Assembly: GCF_951793255.1 (NCBI RefSeq)
Contig: NZ_OX636706.1
Coordinates: 2,660,001-2,724,000, forward strand
Reading direction: 5' to 3'
Source of the DNA: Desulfovibrio piger
GTDB lineage: Bacteria; Desulfobacterota; Desulfovibrionia; Desulfovibrionales; Desulfovibrionaceae
DNA: 64,000 nt
In this document: in pieces, positions 53,300-60,367 of the stretch
Position numbering within the stretch: position 1 is the stretch's first letter
Layout of the letters: each line of letters starts with the position of its first letter
Position numbers and translations under genes: made by a program
Notes under the pieces: model-generated
Database searches by the model: none
What the model was told of the DNA's origin: nothing
Seen by the model: only the letters and a program-made list of their open reading frames with translations

Positions 53300-53806
53300 C
53301 TACCTCGCAAAGCTGGTGGTCATGTCTTCCACCTTCAGGATGTGCGGCAGGCAAAGGTACTCGACGCGGAAGGAATGCACGCGGCCGGTCACGCCCTTCA
53401 CAAAGATGATCGCCTCTCCAAAGGTGTCGGTCTCAAAGTGGGCAAGGCCGATCTCGGGCAGCCGGTCCGTAATGGCGAGGCCCGCCGCCTCTTCCGGGCT
53501 GGAGGCTTCCACCACGGGCGCGGTCTCCCAGGCGTCCTCGACGCCGTCACAGGCCTCTTCCGCAAGGCAGCGGTAGTCCTGCACGGGCAGCGGGGCCTCC
53601 GTAACCTCGGGCCGCACCAGCCCGCCGATCTCGTCCGCGACACCGCGCAGGGTGGCGATGACGCGGCGCAGCGTATCCCACTGATCCGTGGTCACATGGC
53701 CGGAAAAGGCGGCCAGTTCCGCGCAGGCGCTAAAAATGTCCTGGGCGGGGGTGGTGACGGGGGCTTGCGTTTCCATAGCGGGGGTGATATCTGTCTTTTC
53801 ACTCAT
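53300..53806 (-). CDS. Phage hypothetical protein
   Basis: A 168-aa acidic protein with no recognised family. Helical N-terminal half (QDIFSACAELAAFSG, DTLRRVIATLRGVADEIGG); the C-terminal half contains IIFVKGVTGRVHSFRVEYLCLP. The ATG at 53806 follows AGGTGA and is preferred to the GTG three codons before. Three bases separate it from the DUF1937-like gene. Confidence 0.65.
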   Translation of the reverse strand: MSEKTDITPAMETQAPVTTPAQDIFSACAELAAFSGHVTTDQWDTLRRVIATLRGVADEIGGLVRPEVTEAPLPVQDYRCLAEEACDGVEDAWETAPVVEASSPEEAAGLAITDRLPEIGLAHFETDTFGEAIIFVKGVTGRVHSFRVEYLCLPHILKVEDMTTSFAR

Positions 53807-53815
53807 ATCGTTCAC

Positions 53816-54064
53816 CTATTTGGTGGAGGCGGGGCTGTTGTTGGCTCCGCCTTTTTTGTTTTGGGATTCGTAGTGGTTCCTAAGTGTGGAATGGAAGCCG
53901 TAGTTCCAATACCAAACCGCCAAGTGGCGAGCGCAATACCGTATGCCCTCCACCGTCTTCTTTGTCTTGGAAAGGGAGCAGTCCACGGCATACTCGGCAC
54001 CAAGAGAAAAGCCTCTGGCAAACGCTTCCTTGACAAATTTTTCCAGCTCCCGTTCCCTGCTCAT
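53816..54064 (-). CDS. Phage hypothetical protein
   Basis: An 82-aa basic protein (RELEKFVKEAFARGFSLGAEYAVDCSLSK in form), rich in aromatic residues in the middle. Its ATG overlaps the stop of the gp16-like gene (ATGA), indicating coupling. No family recognised. Confidence 0.6.
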   Translation of the reverse strand: MSRERELEKFVKEAFARGFSLGAEYAVDCSLSKTKKTVEGIRYCARHLAVWYWNYGFHSTLRNHYESQNKKGGANNSPASTK

Positions 54065-54282
54065 GCCGTCCTCCTTTCGTCCGTCGGCTCACCTTCCTTG
54101 ATGCCGAGCGCCACGGCGATGTCGTGCGCCACGCCGTAATTACCCTTGGCGCGATCCCGCAACAGCTCCTGCACCACGCGGACGGGAAAATTGTTGGCTC
54201 GCGCCCATGCGGCGGCGGTGAGGCCCTGCGCTTGCAGCCACTCCCGCGCCTCGGCGCGTGTGCGCAGCTTCTTCTTTTTCAT
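54061..54282 (-). CDS. BcepMu gp16-like HTH protein (Ner-type early regulator)
   Basis: A 73-aa DNA-binding protein: REWLQAQGLTAAAWARANNFPVRVVQELLRDRAKGNYG (in form), then HDIAVALGIKEGE. This matches the small HTH family found at the early/repressor junction of BcepMu and relatives, functionally like Ner of Mu. GGAG lies upstream of the ATG. Confidence 0.82.
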   Translation of the reverse strand: MKKKKLRTRAEAREWLQAQGLTAAAWARANNFPVRVVQELLRDRAKGNYGVAHDIAVALGIKEGEPTDERRTA

Positions 54283-54482
54283 CGATAATCTCCTTTGTGG
54301 GTAAAGCCCGGATTATGCCGCTCCGGGCGGGCGTCCCGCATGGGCTTGCGGTATTCGCCGTTGCACGCTGCTCCGCGAGGTGAACGGAGGTCTACACGGT
54401 CGCGGTAGTCGGGGCTCAGGCCCTCGTGGGGCTCCGGCCCGCTTTGAGGTTTCCGGCTCCTCTGGTAGACTCTCTCATCCAC
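54279..54482 (-). CDS. Possible small phage protein
   Basis: A 67-aa Arg/Pro-rich reading frame whose TGA overlaps the ATG of the gp16-like gene. Third-position GC is high, as in neighbouring genes, but the ribosome site is weak and no family is recognised. It may be a coupling leader or non-coding. Confidence 0.35.
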   Translation of the reverse strand: MDERVYQRSRKPQSGPEPHEGLSPDYRDRVDLRSPRGAACNGEYRKPMRDARPERHNPGFTHKGDYR

Positions 54483-54527
54483 AGTTAATCCAACCCCGGA
54501 ACCGCTCCGGGAAAAGGAGCCGGAAAT

Positions 54528-54995
54528 ATGGACATCACCAAGGATATGCAGGTTAAGGTTCTTGAGTATTTAAAAAATTTGGATGGTTATGCTTTTCCAG
54601 AATCTTTCGTTGAGGACATGGTCTCTATTGCCGGGAGTGAATATGACGCCTATCAGCTTTTAAAGTACCTTTCCGCCCATGAGCTCATTGAAGGACGAGT
54701 CGTGTGGAAAGGCTGCTTGTTATATCAAAGGCTCTCCATTACTCACCTTGGGCTTGATAGTCTTATGGACGATGGGGGACGAACGGCTGAAAATCAGCAT
54801 AGGTTTGTCACTCTGGATGCAAACTCGGTGGAATTGATTTGCGCCTTGATACGGCAGAGTTCTCTTGGCCAGCAGGAACAAAATAGCCTTGTTCAAAAAG
54901 TTCAGCGCCTTTCAGGGGAGACTCTAAAGCGCGCCATGGGCAAAACTGTGGATGTGGTTGTTCAGCATCTGGTGGAAGAATTTCTGTCAAAATGA
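54528..54995 (+). CDS. Prophage hypothetical protein, winged-helix-like (probable moron)
   Basis: A 155-aa protein on the strand opposite to the early operon. The N-terminal 75 residues look like a winged helix (VLEYLKNLDGYAFPESFVEDM, KYLSAHELIEGRVVWKGC, LSITHLGLDSL); the C-terminal part is helical. A very good AAGGAG lies nine bases before the ATG. It is markedly more AT-rich than its neighbours, suggesting separate acquisition and possible expression in the lysogen. Its 3' end overlaps a minus-strand frame. Confidence 0.68.
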   Translation: MDITKDMQVKVLEYLKNLDGYAFPESFVEDMVSIAGSEYDAYQLLKYLSAHELIEGRVVWKGCLLYQRLSITHLGLDSLMDDGGRTAENQHRFVTLDANSVELICALIRQSSLGQQEQNSLVQKVQRLSGETLKRAMGKTVDVVVQHLVEEFLSK

Positions 54996-55194
54996 AGATA
55001 AAATCATCTGTCCTGAAAACTTCCCCGGAGTTTTCAAATCTGTCGGCATTTGTAAAACGTCCCCAGCCGACATTGCTCCCCAGGAAAAGCCAAAAATCTT
55101 CCCGATCTTCACGGAGACTGAAAAATACCCCTTCTGGAGTCAGTACCAATCCGTTAAGCGGTATATTGGTGAATGTATTTTGAGTGCAGGACAT
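54808..55194 (-). CDS. Phage hypothetical protein, coupled to the zinc-finger gene
   Basis: A 128-aa reading frame starting 12 bases after the zinc-finger gene, with a GA-rich ribosome site. The first 66 residues (TNIPLNGLVLTPEGVFFSLRED, DFWLFLGSNVGWGRF) look like real protein. The remaining half runs antisense to the plus-strand gene ending at 54995, so the functional product may differ or the two genes may truly overlap tail to tail. Confidence 0.45.
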   Translation of the reverse strand: MSCTQNTFTNIPLNGLVLTPEGVFFSLREDREDFWLFLGSNVGWGRFTNADRFENSGEVFRTDDFIFILTEILPPDAEQPHPQFCPWRALESPLKGAELFEQGYFVPAGQENSAVSRRKSIPPSLHPE

Positions 55195-55205
55195 TTCCTC
55201 TTCCC

Positions 55206-55475
55206 TCAATCAAGAAACTTTGCATAAAGGCATATCTGGCAGGGATGATTGTGCATCTCGCATTTCCTGGCTTCCCTGTAGGGGCAGTCCTCAGATTGGG
55301 GATGTTGAGGCAACGTTTTTTCCGTCTTGCCAAGGCGGGAGGCGATGCTGCGCAGCGCGCAATCCGCACAGATATGGCAGTGCTCGCCCATTCCGTTATT
55401 GGCCGTCACAGGCCCGCATTCCGCCTGCTCCCTGCCGCAAAAGTCGCAGTAAATATTACCCGTGGGGCTGATCAT
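55206..55475 (-). CDS. ClpX-type zinc-finger-like small protein, phage
   Basis: An 89-aa protein whose N-terminus (YCDFCGREQAECGPV, then HICADCALRSIASRLG) matches the C4 zinc-binding domain of ClpX without the ATPase. A second Cys cluster (CPYREARKCEMHNHPCQIC) follows. The domain mediates dimerisation and substrate or adaptor contacts in ClpX; Mu repressor and transposase are ClpXP/ClpX substrates, so a regulatory link is possible (inference). First gene behind the early promoter; GGGG precedes the ATG. Confidence 0.75.
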   Translation of the reverse strand: MISPTGNIYCDFCGREQAECGPVTANNGMGEHCHICADCALRSIASRLGKTEKTLPQHPQSEDCPYREARKCEMHNHPCQICLYAKFLD

Positions 55476-55551
55476 CGCTTTCCCCTGTTCTTGTGCCGCG
55501 CTCGCCTTTCCTGTAGGGAGGGGGAAGGCGTTTAACGGCGTCCTTTAATGA

Positions 55552-55564
55552 GGGTAAATTACCC
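55552..55564. promoter_or_regulatory. 13-bp palindromic operator overlapping the early promoter
   Basis: GGGTAA-A-TTACCC is a perfect palindrome whose centre contains the -10 box of the leftward promoter. Probable repressor site controlling early transcription. Confidence 0.65.
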
Positions 55565-55584
55565 GAATACAGATTAACGGTCAA
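55556..55584 (-). promoter_or_regulatory. Leftward early promoter of the prophage
   Basis: On the minus strand TTGACC (55579-55584), exactly 17 bp, then TAATTT (55556-55561). Transcription would start near 55549, about 75 bases before the zinc-finger gene, and run through the transposition genes. Confidence 0.7.
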
Positions 55585-55615
55585 CCCGTTTTTGAGATAT
55601 TTTTAATAAAAATAC

Positions 55616-55631
55616 CCTAATGAGGATTAGG
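55616..55631. promoter_or_regulatory. Palindrome containing the repressor gene's ribosome site
   Basis: CCTAAT-GAGG-ATTAGG ends one base before the repressor ATG and encloses the GAGG Shine-Dalgarno. It could be a second operator (autoregulation) or an RNA hairpin limiting repressor translation. TAATGAGG also occurs at 55547-55554 beside the early operator. Confidence 0.5.
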
Positions 55632-55632
55632 A

Positions 55633-56160
55633 ATGTCCCTCGCAGATCGTCTCCGCATTGTTCGCGGCTCAATGGGGCAAACCGAGTTTGCCAAGAAGAT
55701 AGGAAGTAGCCAAAGTGGCATATCAGCTTATGAAAAAGGACAAAGAAAACCAGATTACGAAACCCTAATCCGGGTATCAACGGAATTTGGGGTCACACTG
55801 GATTGGCTTCTGCTGGGTAAAGGGTCCATGCATCCTGCGGACCAGTTAGAGGGTGCCATGGAAGAAAAAACGACCGACATGTCGGTCGTTTTGAAAGGCA
55901 GGAACATACAACGCCCTGATTTTACAGAAAGACCCCAAAATAAAACGGCCGACATGTCGGTCGTTTGGGATCTCCAGCAAAGGCTTCTTGATGCTTTGCA
56001 AGAGCAAAATAACCTGCTCCGGGAGAATGCTCACTTGCGCCTTCAGCTGGAGCGCCGGGACATGCGCATCCGCGACCTGGAACGGGAGGTCGCCGAACTG
56101 CGGGAGGCGCGGAAGGGGCCTTCCGCTTATGGAGCTGGAGTTGCGGGGAGTGCTGGTTAA
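55633..56160 (+). CDS. Prophage repressor, XRE/cI-type HTH with coiled-coil tail
   Basis: A 175-aa protein. The N-terminal XRE HTH (about 3-62) has GQTEFAKKIGSSQSGISAYEKGQRKPDYETL and FGVTLDWLLLGKG in form. A linker with two copies of DMSVV (residues 82-86 and 107-111) follows, then a coiled coil (about 113-158) likely for oligomerisation. There is no LexA-type S24 peptidase domain, so induction is not by self-cleavage. It is divergent from the early operon, with operators between. The DMSVV copies are encoded by near-identical palindromes. Confidence 0.85.
   Translation: MSLADRLRIVRGSMGQTEFAKKIGSSQSGISAYEKGQRKPDYETLIRVSTEFGVTLDWLLLGKGSMHPADQLEGAMEEKTTDMSVVLKGRNIQRPDFTERPQNKTADMSVVWDLQQRLLDALQEQNNLLRENAHLRLQLERRDMRIRDLEREVAELREARKGPSAYGAGVAGSAG
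55867..55892. repeat. 26-bp perfect palindrome inside the repressor gene, copy 1
   Basis: Half-site AAAACGACCGACA (55867-55879) followed directly by its exact reverse complement (55880-55892). In frame it encodes K-T-T-D-M-S-V-V. A hairpin plus T-run here would also resemble a terminator, yet it lies within coding sequence. Confidence 0.9.
55942..55966. repeat. Palindrome inside the repressor gene, copy 2
   Basis: Half-site AAACGGCCGACA (55943-55954) and TGTCGGTCGTTT (55955-55966) with one G:T wobble, 75 bp (25 codons) after copy 1 and in the same frame, encoding K-T-A-D-M-S-V-V. Confidence 0.9.
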
Positions 56161-56287
56161 GGTCTACGGAGTGCCCGAGAGGTAGTTTTTATGGATTATC
56201 GGGCAGCCAGCCAGAGTTCCGTGGCTGTCGTGATCGCATCCTGGGGGGATAAGGCCGAATTGAGGCCAGATGGATAGGGAGCAAGCT

Positions 56288-57151
56288 ATGAGCATTTTTA
56301 GCAAAATTTGCGGCCTATTTGCGACACCGTCCGCGCCGAAGGAACCGGACAAGCGCCCGAAGTCTTCAATGCGCATTAGCAAAAAAGTGGAGAATACATG
56401 GCTCCGCAATGACTTTGCCCGTGGAGAAGATGTTTTTTCAGCTGCGTTCCGCCAGGTCATGCGAGGCATTAGCATGGATGACTGTCTGCAGGATAAGATA
56501 TCGCAGGCTCTGTACGACAGCTTAAATGCTGGTGGACGAGAACAGGAAAAAAAGCTGTATTCCGTGCTGAAGGGGAAAGCTTGGTCGTGGCCAGATCTGG
56601 CCAACTGGCAGGAACATTTTCAATCGGCAGGGGAATGGCCTTATATGTGGCGAGGAGATCATCTCAATCCTACGTCACATGAGGGCATTTTATGCCGCTG
56701 TCCTGTTGATGGAGTAACAAGTTGGGAACTGGCCAGGCATATTGATAAAAAAACGCTACGGGGAGCCCTAGATCGGCTGAACATTCCATATACAACTGAG
56801 ACAAAAGTTGCCGATATGCGTGTTATGGTAAGGTCCATCCCTGTGTCGGATTTACGAGGCGCTCTTCCTGACGAGGTTTATCGGCAGGCTGAAGAAAAAG
56901 TTTCCGACGATTTATTGTGGGCAAAGTGTAAGCTCTTGGCACATACCGTGATTATGCGGCATGGCAAATTGACAATGGCCAATCGATGTACGCCATCTCC
57001 TCAAAAGTATCGTCCATTTCAGACAACTTGTCCTGTTGAAAGAAAATTTGGAGAAAAATGGGTGCGGGGTGAGCTTATTGGACTCCCCCCCTTTTTCCCG
57101 GGAGATCGTACATCGTTCTTACTTAGAAACAGCTCTCTCCATTTTCGTTAA
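56288..57151 (+). CDS. Prophage hypothetical protein (probable moron)
   Basis: A 287-aa AT-rich gene of unknown function between the repressor and the late operon. Part of it (KKTLRGALDRLNIPYTTETKVADMRVMV in form) is reminiscent of a SAP-like helix-extended-helix. Several Cys and His residues are scattered without a clear motif. The ATG at 56288 has GGGAG six bases upstream; an ATG at 56270 is possible. A terminator follows, so it is an independent unit, likely expressed in the lysogen. Confidence 0.65.
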   Translation: MSIFSKICGLFATPSAPKEPDKRPKSSMRISKKVENTWLRNDFARGEDVFSAAFRQVMRGISMDDCLQDKISQALYDSLNAGGREQEKKLYSVLKGKAWSWPDLANWQEHFQSAGEWPYMWRGDHLNPTSHEGILCRCPVDGVTSWELARHIDKKTLRGALDRLNIPYTTETKVADMRVMVRSIPVSDLRGALPDEVYRQAEEKVSDDLLWAKCKLLAHTVIMRHGKLTMANRCTPSPQKYRPFQTTCPVERKFGEKWVRGELIGLPPFFPGDRTSFLLRNSSLHFR

Positions 57152-57167
57152 TTGCATCATTCATCCA

Positions 57168-57195
57168 AAGGCCCGCCCCACCGGCGGGCTTTCTT
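57168..57195 (+). terminator. Terminator between the moron and the late operon
   Basis: Stem of GCCCGCC (57171-57177) with GGCGGGC (57183-57189), extended by AAG/TTT pairs, followed by TTTCTT. Confidence 0.85.
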
Positions 57196-57227
57196 CACCC
57201 CTCGTTTTCCTGAAATTCCACAATGTA

Positions 57228-57299
57228 CCTCCAGGCCGCGCCGCGCTAGGGTAAGGCAATCGCCCCGCATAAGCCGGGCGCCACCCTGACCTCTGGAGG
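57228..57299 (+). promoter_or_regulatory. Nested inverted repeats in the late-operon leader
   Basis: CCTCCAG (57228-57234) pairs with CTGGAGG (57293-57299), which contains the Shine-Dalgarno of the first late gene. Inside, AGGGT (57248-57252) pairs with ACCCT (57283-57287). The middle/late promoter, presumably Mor-dependent, should lie in or just before this stretch. Confidence 0.4.
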
Positions 57300-57303
57300 C
57301 GTT

Positions 57304-57636
57304 ATGCCCACCACATCCACCCGCCGGCAGCGTCTGCTGTCCACCCTGCGTCCTTTCTATGATTTTCGCGGTCTGTCCCTGCTGGCCCTGTGCGCCGTCA
57401 TCGGCCTGGTGACGGACCCTGCCGCCACCCTGGGCCTGGCCGGATACCTGGCCTATGTCATCGGCATGGCCGGGGCCGCAATCATGCTGGCCAAGATCGT
57501 CATGCCCTACCTGGACGTTTCCGAGCACGCGGCCTCGGCCCTCAATGAAGGCAACGTGGCCGGCGCCCTGGTGGTGCTGGCGCGCTCCCTGCTCATCGTC
57601 GGCTTCCTGGTCTGCATCATGGCCTGGGGGAAGTGA
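57304..57636 (+). CDS. Putative holin
   Basis: A 110-aa protein with three hydrophobic segments (about 22-42, 45-65, 85-107), no signal peptide and a basic N-terminus. Its place directly before a muramidase and spanins supports a holin role; the call rests on size, membrane helices and context. Confidence 0.65.
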   Translation: MPTTSTRRQRLLSTLRPFYDFRGLSLLALCAVIGLVTDPAATLGLAGYLAYVIGMAGAAIMLAKIVMPYLDVSEHAASALNEGNVAGALVVLARSLLIVGFLVCIMAWGK

Positions 57637-58307
57637 TGGCCGCCGGTTCCGCGTTGCTGGCCCTTCCTCTGCTGGCCCAGCTCTATCTGCCCATGCTCTA
57701 TGAGGAGCATTTGACCTACACTCCTGACTTCTACGACCCGGCCATCTACGCCGGGCAGGTGGAGCAGGAGACGTGCTACGGTCTTGGCAGCAAACGCTGC
57801 TGGAATCCGCGCACCGAGCTGAAAACGTCCCGCGAGTACGGTTTTGGCCTGGGGCAGATCACCATTGCCTACGACAGCAAGGGCCGGGTGCGCTTCAACA
57901 ACTTTGAAGACGTGAAGAAGCTGCACAAGGACCTCAGGCACTGGCGCTGGGAAGACCGCTACGACCCGCGCCTCCAGCTGCGGGCGCTGGTCATCAAGAA
58001 CCGCGCCAACTGGAATGCCCTCAAGGGCTGCGCCACGGACGAGGACAGGGCCGCCATGATGCTTTCCGCCTACAACGGCGGTCTGGGCGGCGTCCTGCAG
58101 GACAGGGCCTACTGCGGCCGCATCGCGGGCTGTGACCAGGGACGCTGGTTCGGCCATGTGGAGACCCACAGCCGCAAGTCCCGCAAGGGCATGGGCAAGG
58201 CCTATGCGGACAAGTCCCCCTACGGCATAAACCGCGCCTATGTGCGCAACGTCATGGGCGAAAAGCGGGAGCGCTACCGGGCGGCCCTGCAGGAGCTTGC
58301 ACGATGA
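57636..58307 (+). CDS. Phage muramidase / lytic transglycosylase
   Basis: A 223-aa protein with an N-terminal hydrophobic segment (possible signal-anchor) and an SLT-like lysozyme region: [36 protein letters not shown] in form, with catalytic Glu in the first stretch, then [12 protein letters not shown]. It degrades peptidoglycan at lysis. The ATG at 57636 overlaps the holin TGA; GGGGGAA lies upstream. Confidence 0.82.
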   Translation: MAAGSALLALPLLAQLYLPMLYEEHLTYTPDFYDPAIYAGQVEQETCYGLGSKRCWNPRTELKTSREYGFGLGQITIAYDSKGRVRFNNFEDVKKLHKDLRHWRWEDRYDPRLQLRALVIKNRANWNALKGCATDEDRAAMMLSAYNGGLGGVLQDRAYCGRIAGCDQGRWFGHVETHSRKSRKGMGKAYADKSPYGINRAYVRNVMGEKRERYRAALQELAR

Positions 58308-58678
58308 TGTGGCTTCTCAAACTGCTGCCCGGCAGCCTTCTGGAATGGCTGCTGCTGGTCTTTGTCCTGGCCGCGGCCTTTGCCGCCGGGCTGGCCCGGG
58401 GCATGGATGCCCGGGAAGCCGAGCTGCTGCCCCAGCTGGAAGCTGTGAGCCGGGAACGGGACGCCTGGCGTCTGACGGCCGCACAACGGCAGACAGGACT
58501 GGACGCCCAGACGGCCCTTGCCGATGCCTGCCTGAAGCGGGAGGCCGCGGCCCAGGCCGATGCCGCGGAACGCGAGGCCATCCTAGCCTTGCCGCCCGCC
58601 CCTCCCCATCCCACGGAGACCCTCCATGAAAATCCCCGTCGTGCGGCTGTGGCCCGTTATCTCAATCGTCCTCTGTAG
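58304..58678 (+). CDS. Inner-membrane spanin (Rz-like)
   Basis: A 124-aa protein with one N-terminal TM (about 12-32) and an alpha-helical, Ala/Glu/Gln-rich periplasmic part ([20 protein letters not shown]). It overlaps the muramidase stop by four bases and the lipoprotein partner by 53. Typical Rz position and architecture. Confidence 0.75.
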   Translation: MMWLLKLLPGSLLEWLLLVFVLAAAFAAGLARGMDAREAELLPQLEAVSRERDAWRLTAAQRQTGLDAQTALADACLKREAAAQADAAEREAILALPPAPPHPTETLHENPRRAAVARYLNRPL

Positions 58679-58919
58679 CTGTGCGGCCCAGGCACCTTCC
58701 CCGCCGCCTGTGGTCCTTGCCCCGGCACATTGCCCGGCTCCGGCCGTGCCCCGGCTGCCGCAGCTTGATCCGGCGGCCCCCCTGGAAGGGGACGCCAACC
58801 TGGAGGCATTGCTGCACCGGGATGCCGTCATGCGCCGTTACATCAGCGGCCTGCGGGCGGCCCTGGACTGCTGGGAAGCCCAGACAGACAGCGGAGGGAC
58901 GCATGGAAACCCTGATTGA
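58626..58919 (+). CDS. Outer-membrane spanin lipoprotein (Rz1-like)
   Basis: A 97-aa protein whose short signal ends at a lipobox (VLCSC, Cys about 19) and whose mature part is Pro-rich (APSPPPVVLAPAH), as in Rz1. Its start is nested in the end of the Rz-like gene in another frame, a classic spanin arrangement. Confidence 0.75.
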   Translation: MKIPVVRLWPVISIVLCSCAAQAPSPPPVVLAPAHCPAPAVPRLPQLDPAAPLEGDANLEALLHRDAVMRRYISGLRAALDCWEAQTDSGGTHGNPD

Positions 58920-59268
58920 TCTTTCCAAGGCCTTCGGCTGGCTGGCGGCCATCATCGTCAATCTGCTCATCGCCTGGATCGTCTGGAGCCTGCACAAAAA
59001 ATTTATGAACCGTGACGATTGCGAGGCCAACCGCAAGGCGGACAAGAAAGAACGGGAACGCTTCATCCAGCTGCTGACCACCCACGAGCAGGCCGTGCGC
59101 GAGCTGAACCTGCGTGTGGACCAGATGCCGCATGGCCTGGACGTGCGTCTGGAACGCATGGATGGCGAACAAAAGCGCTTGGCCGAGGAGATCAGCGGCC
59201 TGCGCGGCATAATGGAACGCGTGGAGCGGCAGGTGGACCTGCTGTTCCGCGGGCACATGAAGGATTGA
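58903..59268 (+). CDS. DUF2730 family phage protein
   Basis: A 121-aa protein with one N-terminal TM (about 12-30) and a long coiled coil (about 35-115; RELNLRVDQMPHGLDVRLERM). This matches the small DUF2730 proteins that precede the gp26/gp27 genes in Mu-like phages. GGAGG precedes the ATG at 58903, which overlaps the Rz1-like gene. Confidence 0.75.
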   Translation: METLIDLSKAFGWLAAIIVNLLIAWIVWSLHKKFMNRDDCEANRKADKKERERFIQLLTTHEQAVRELNLRVDQMPHGLDVRLERMDGEQKRLAEEISGLRGIMERVERQVDLLFRGHMKD

Positions 59269-59271
59269 ACC

Positions 59272-59571
59272 ATGAGCGATATGCAGGACATCATCAGCAA
59301 GAACCGCCGTCTGGCCATCCTGCGCTTTCTGAGTGAGGAGCAGGACTACGCCATGAACACCAGCACCCTGCAGGCGGCCCTGCGGGCCATCGGCCACGGG
59401 GTGCCGCGCGATACCGTGGAGGCCGACGCCTTCTGGCTGGCCGAACAGGGCCTTGCCCGTTGCCGGCGTCTGGATGTGGGCGTCACGGTGCTCACCGTCA
59501 CCCCGCGCGGGGTGGAAGTGGCCCAGGGCATCGCCGGGCATCCCGGTGTGGACCGCCCCCTGCCGAGGTAG
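59272..59571 (+). CDS. Phage winged-HTH protein (Mu gp26-position)
   Basis: A 99-aa protein with a predicted winged helix (LAILRFLSEEQDYAMNTSTLQAALRAIGHG in form, DTVEADAFWLAEQGL, TVTPRGVEVAQG), like the small ArsR-like proteins found between lysis and terminase genes in Mu-like phages. Three bases after the DUF2730 gene. Confidence 0.78.
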   Translation: MSDMQDIISKNRRLAILRFLSEEQDYAMNTSTLQAALRAIGHGVPRDTVEADAFWLAEQGLARCRRLDVGVTVLTVTPRGVEVAQGIAGHPGVDRPLPR

Positions 59572-59576
59572 CGGCC

Positions 59577-60131
59577 ATGCCCCGCACGAGCAAGGTCCGC
59601 CGCCTGCCCCCGGAGCTGCGCGAACAGCTCCACGCCATGCTGGACGCGGGCCATACCCTGGAAGAGATCACCGCCCACCTGAAGGCCCTGGGGGCGGACG
59701 TGTCCCGCTCCGGCCTGGGACGCTACAAGCAGCAGGTGGACAAGGTGGCGGCCCGTCTGCGCGAGTCCCGCGCCATGGCCGAGGCCGTCATGGAGCGTAT
59801 GGGCGCCCAGGCCGCCACCGGCAAGAGCGGCGCGGCCCTCATCGAGATGCTGACCACCCTCACCAGCGACTACCTGCTGCGCCGCATGGATGACCCGGAT
59901 GCCGAGATCGAGGTGGACGAACTGCGTGCCCTGGCCCGTACCGTCAAGGAACGCGCGCAGGCCGCCCGTGCCACCCAGGACTACGACCTGAAACTGCGCG
60001 AGGAGGCCCGCCGCGAGGCCGAAGAAGCCATGCGCAAGGCCGTGGAAAAAGCCGCTGAAGAAAGCCCGGCCGCTGCCGGCCCGGCGGAAGTCTTCGCCCG
60101 TATCCAGGCCGTCTACCGGGGAGAAGCCTGA
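59577..60131 (+). CDS. DUF3486 family protein (Mu gp27-like, probable small terminase)
   Basis: A 184-aa protein: MPRTSKVRRLPPELREQLHAML, then TLEEITAHLKALGADVSRSGLGRYKQ (HTH-like) and a long charged helical C-terminus. It is the Mu gp27 family, placed before the large terminase and thought to be the small terminase. The ATG at 59577 is six bases after the previous stop. Confidence 0.88.
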   Translation: MPRTSKVRRLPPELREQLHAMLDAGHTLEEITAHLKALGADVSRSGLGRYKQQVDKVAARLRESRAMAEAVMERMGAQAATGKSGAALIEMLTTLTSDYLLRRMDDPDAEIEVDELRALARTVKERAQAARATQDYDLKLREEARREAEEAMRKAVEKAAEESPAAAGPAEVFARIQAVYRGEA

Positions 60132-60367
60132 TGGACAAGGAAGATCTGACGGACGCCCGCAAGCGGGGCCAGGGCGTGCCCTTTGAAAGGATACGCCGCA
60201 TAGCGCTGCTGTCGATGCCCGTAAGCCCGGCTGCGCCGGACAACGGGCACGGAGCTTTGCACCGCCGTTCGGTCGCTACCGGCTATCTGGTGGGCCGTCT
60301 GGAACGCTTCAATGATGCCAAAAAGAAGGAGGTGGCCGACCGTGTCGTCCATGGGTTCCGCCGCTGA
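60131..60367 (+). CDS. Small phage protein of unknown function
   Basis: A 78-aa basic protein (KRGQGVPFERIRRIALLSMPV; YLVGRLERFNDAKKKEVADRV). Start overlaps the gp27-like stop by one base (TGATG), and its end overlaps the terminase start. No family recognised. Confidence 0.6.
   Translation: MDKEDLTDARKRGQGVPFERIRRIALLSMPVSPAAPDNGHGALHRRSVATGYLVGRLERFNDAKKKEVADRVVHGFRR

Noticed and set aside
55574-55780. Minus-strand 68-codon frame over the repressor start
   Set aside because: It overlaps the promoter/operator region and the HTH coding sequence; no ribosome site.
55867-55966. CRISPR-like or riboswitch explanation for the repeated palindromes
   Set aside because: Only two copies, 75 bp centre to centre, embedded in frame in a coding sequence; no spacers or cas genes in the window.
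55846-56034. Minus-strand frame carrying NDRHVGRF twice
   Set aside because: The repeated peptide is the antisense reading of the two palindromes in the repressor gene, not evidence of a gene.
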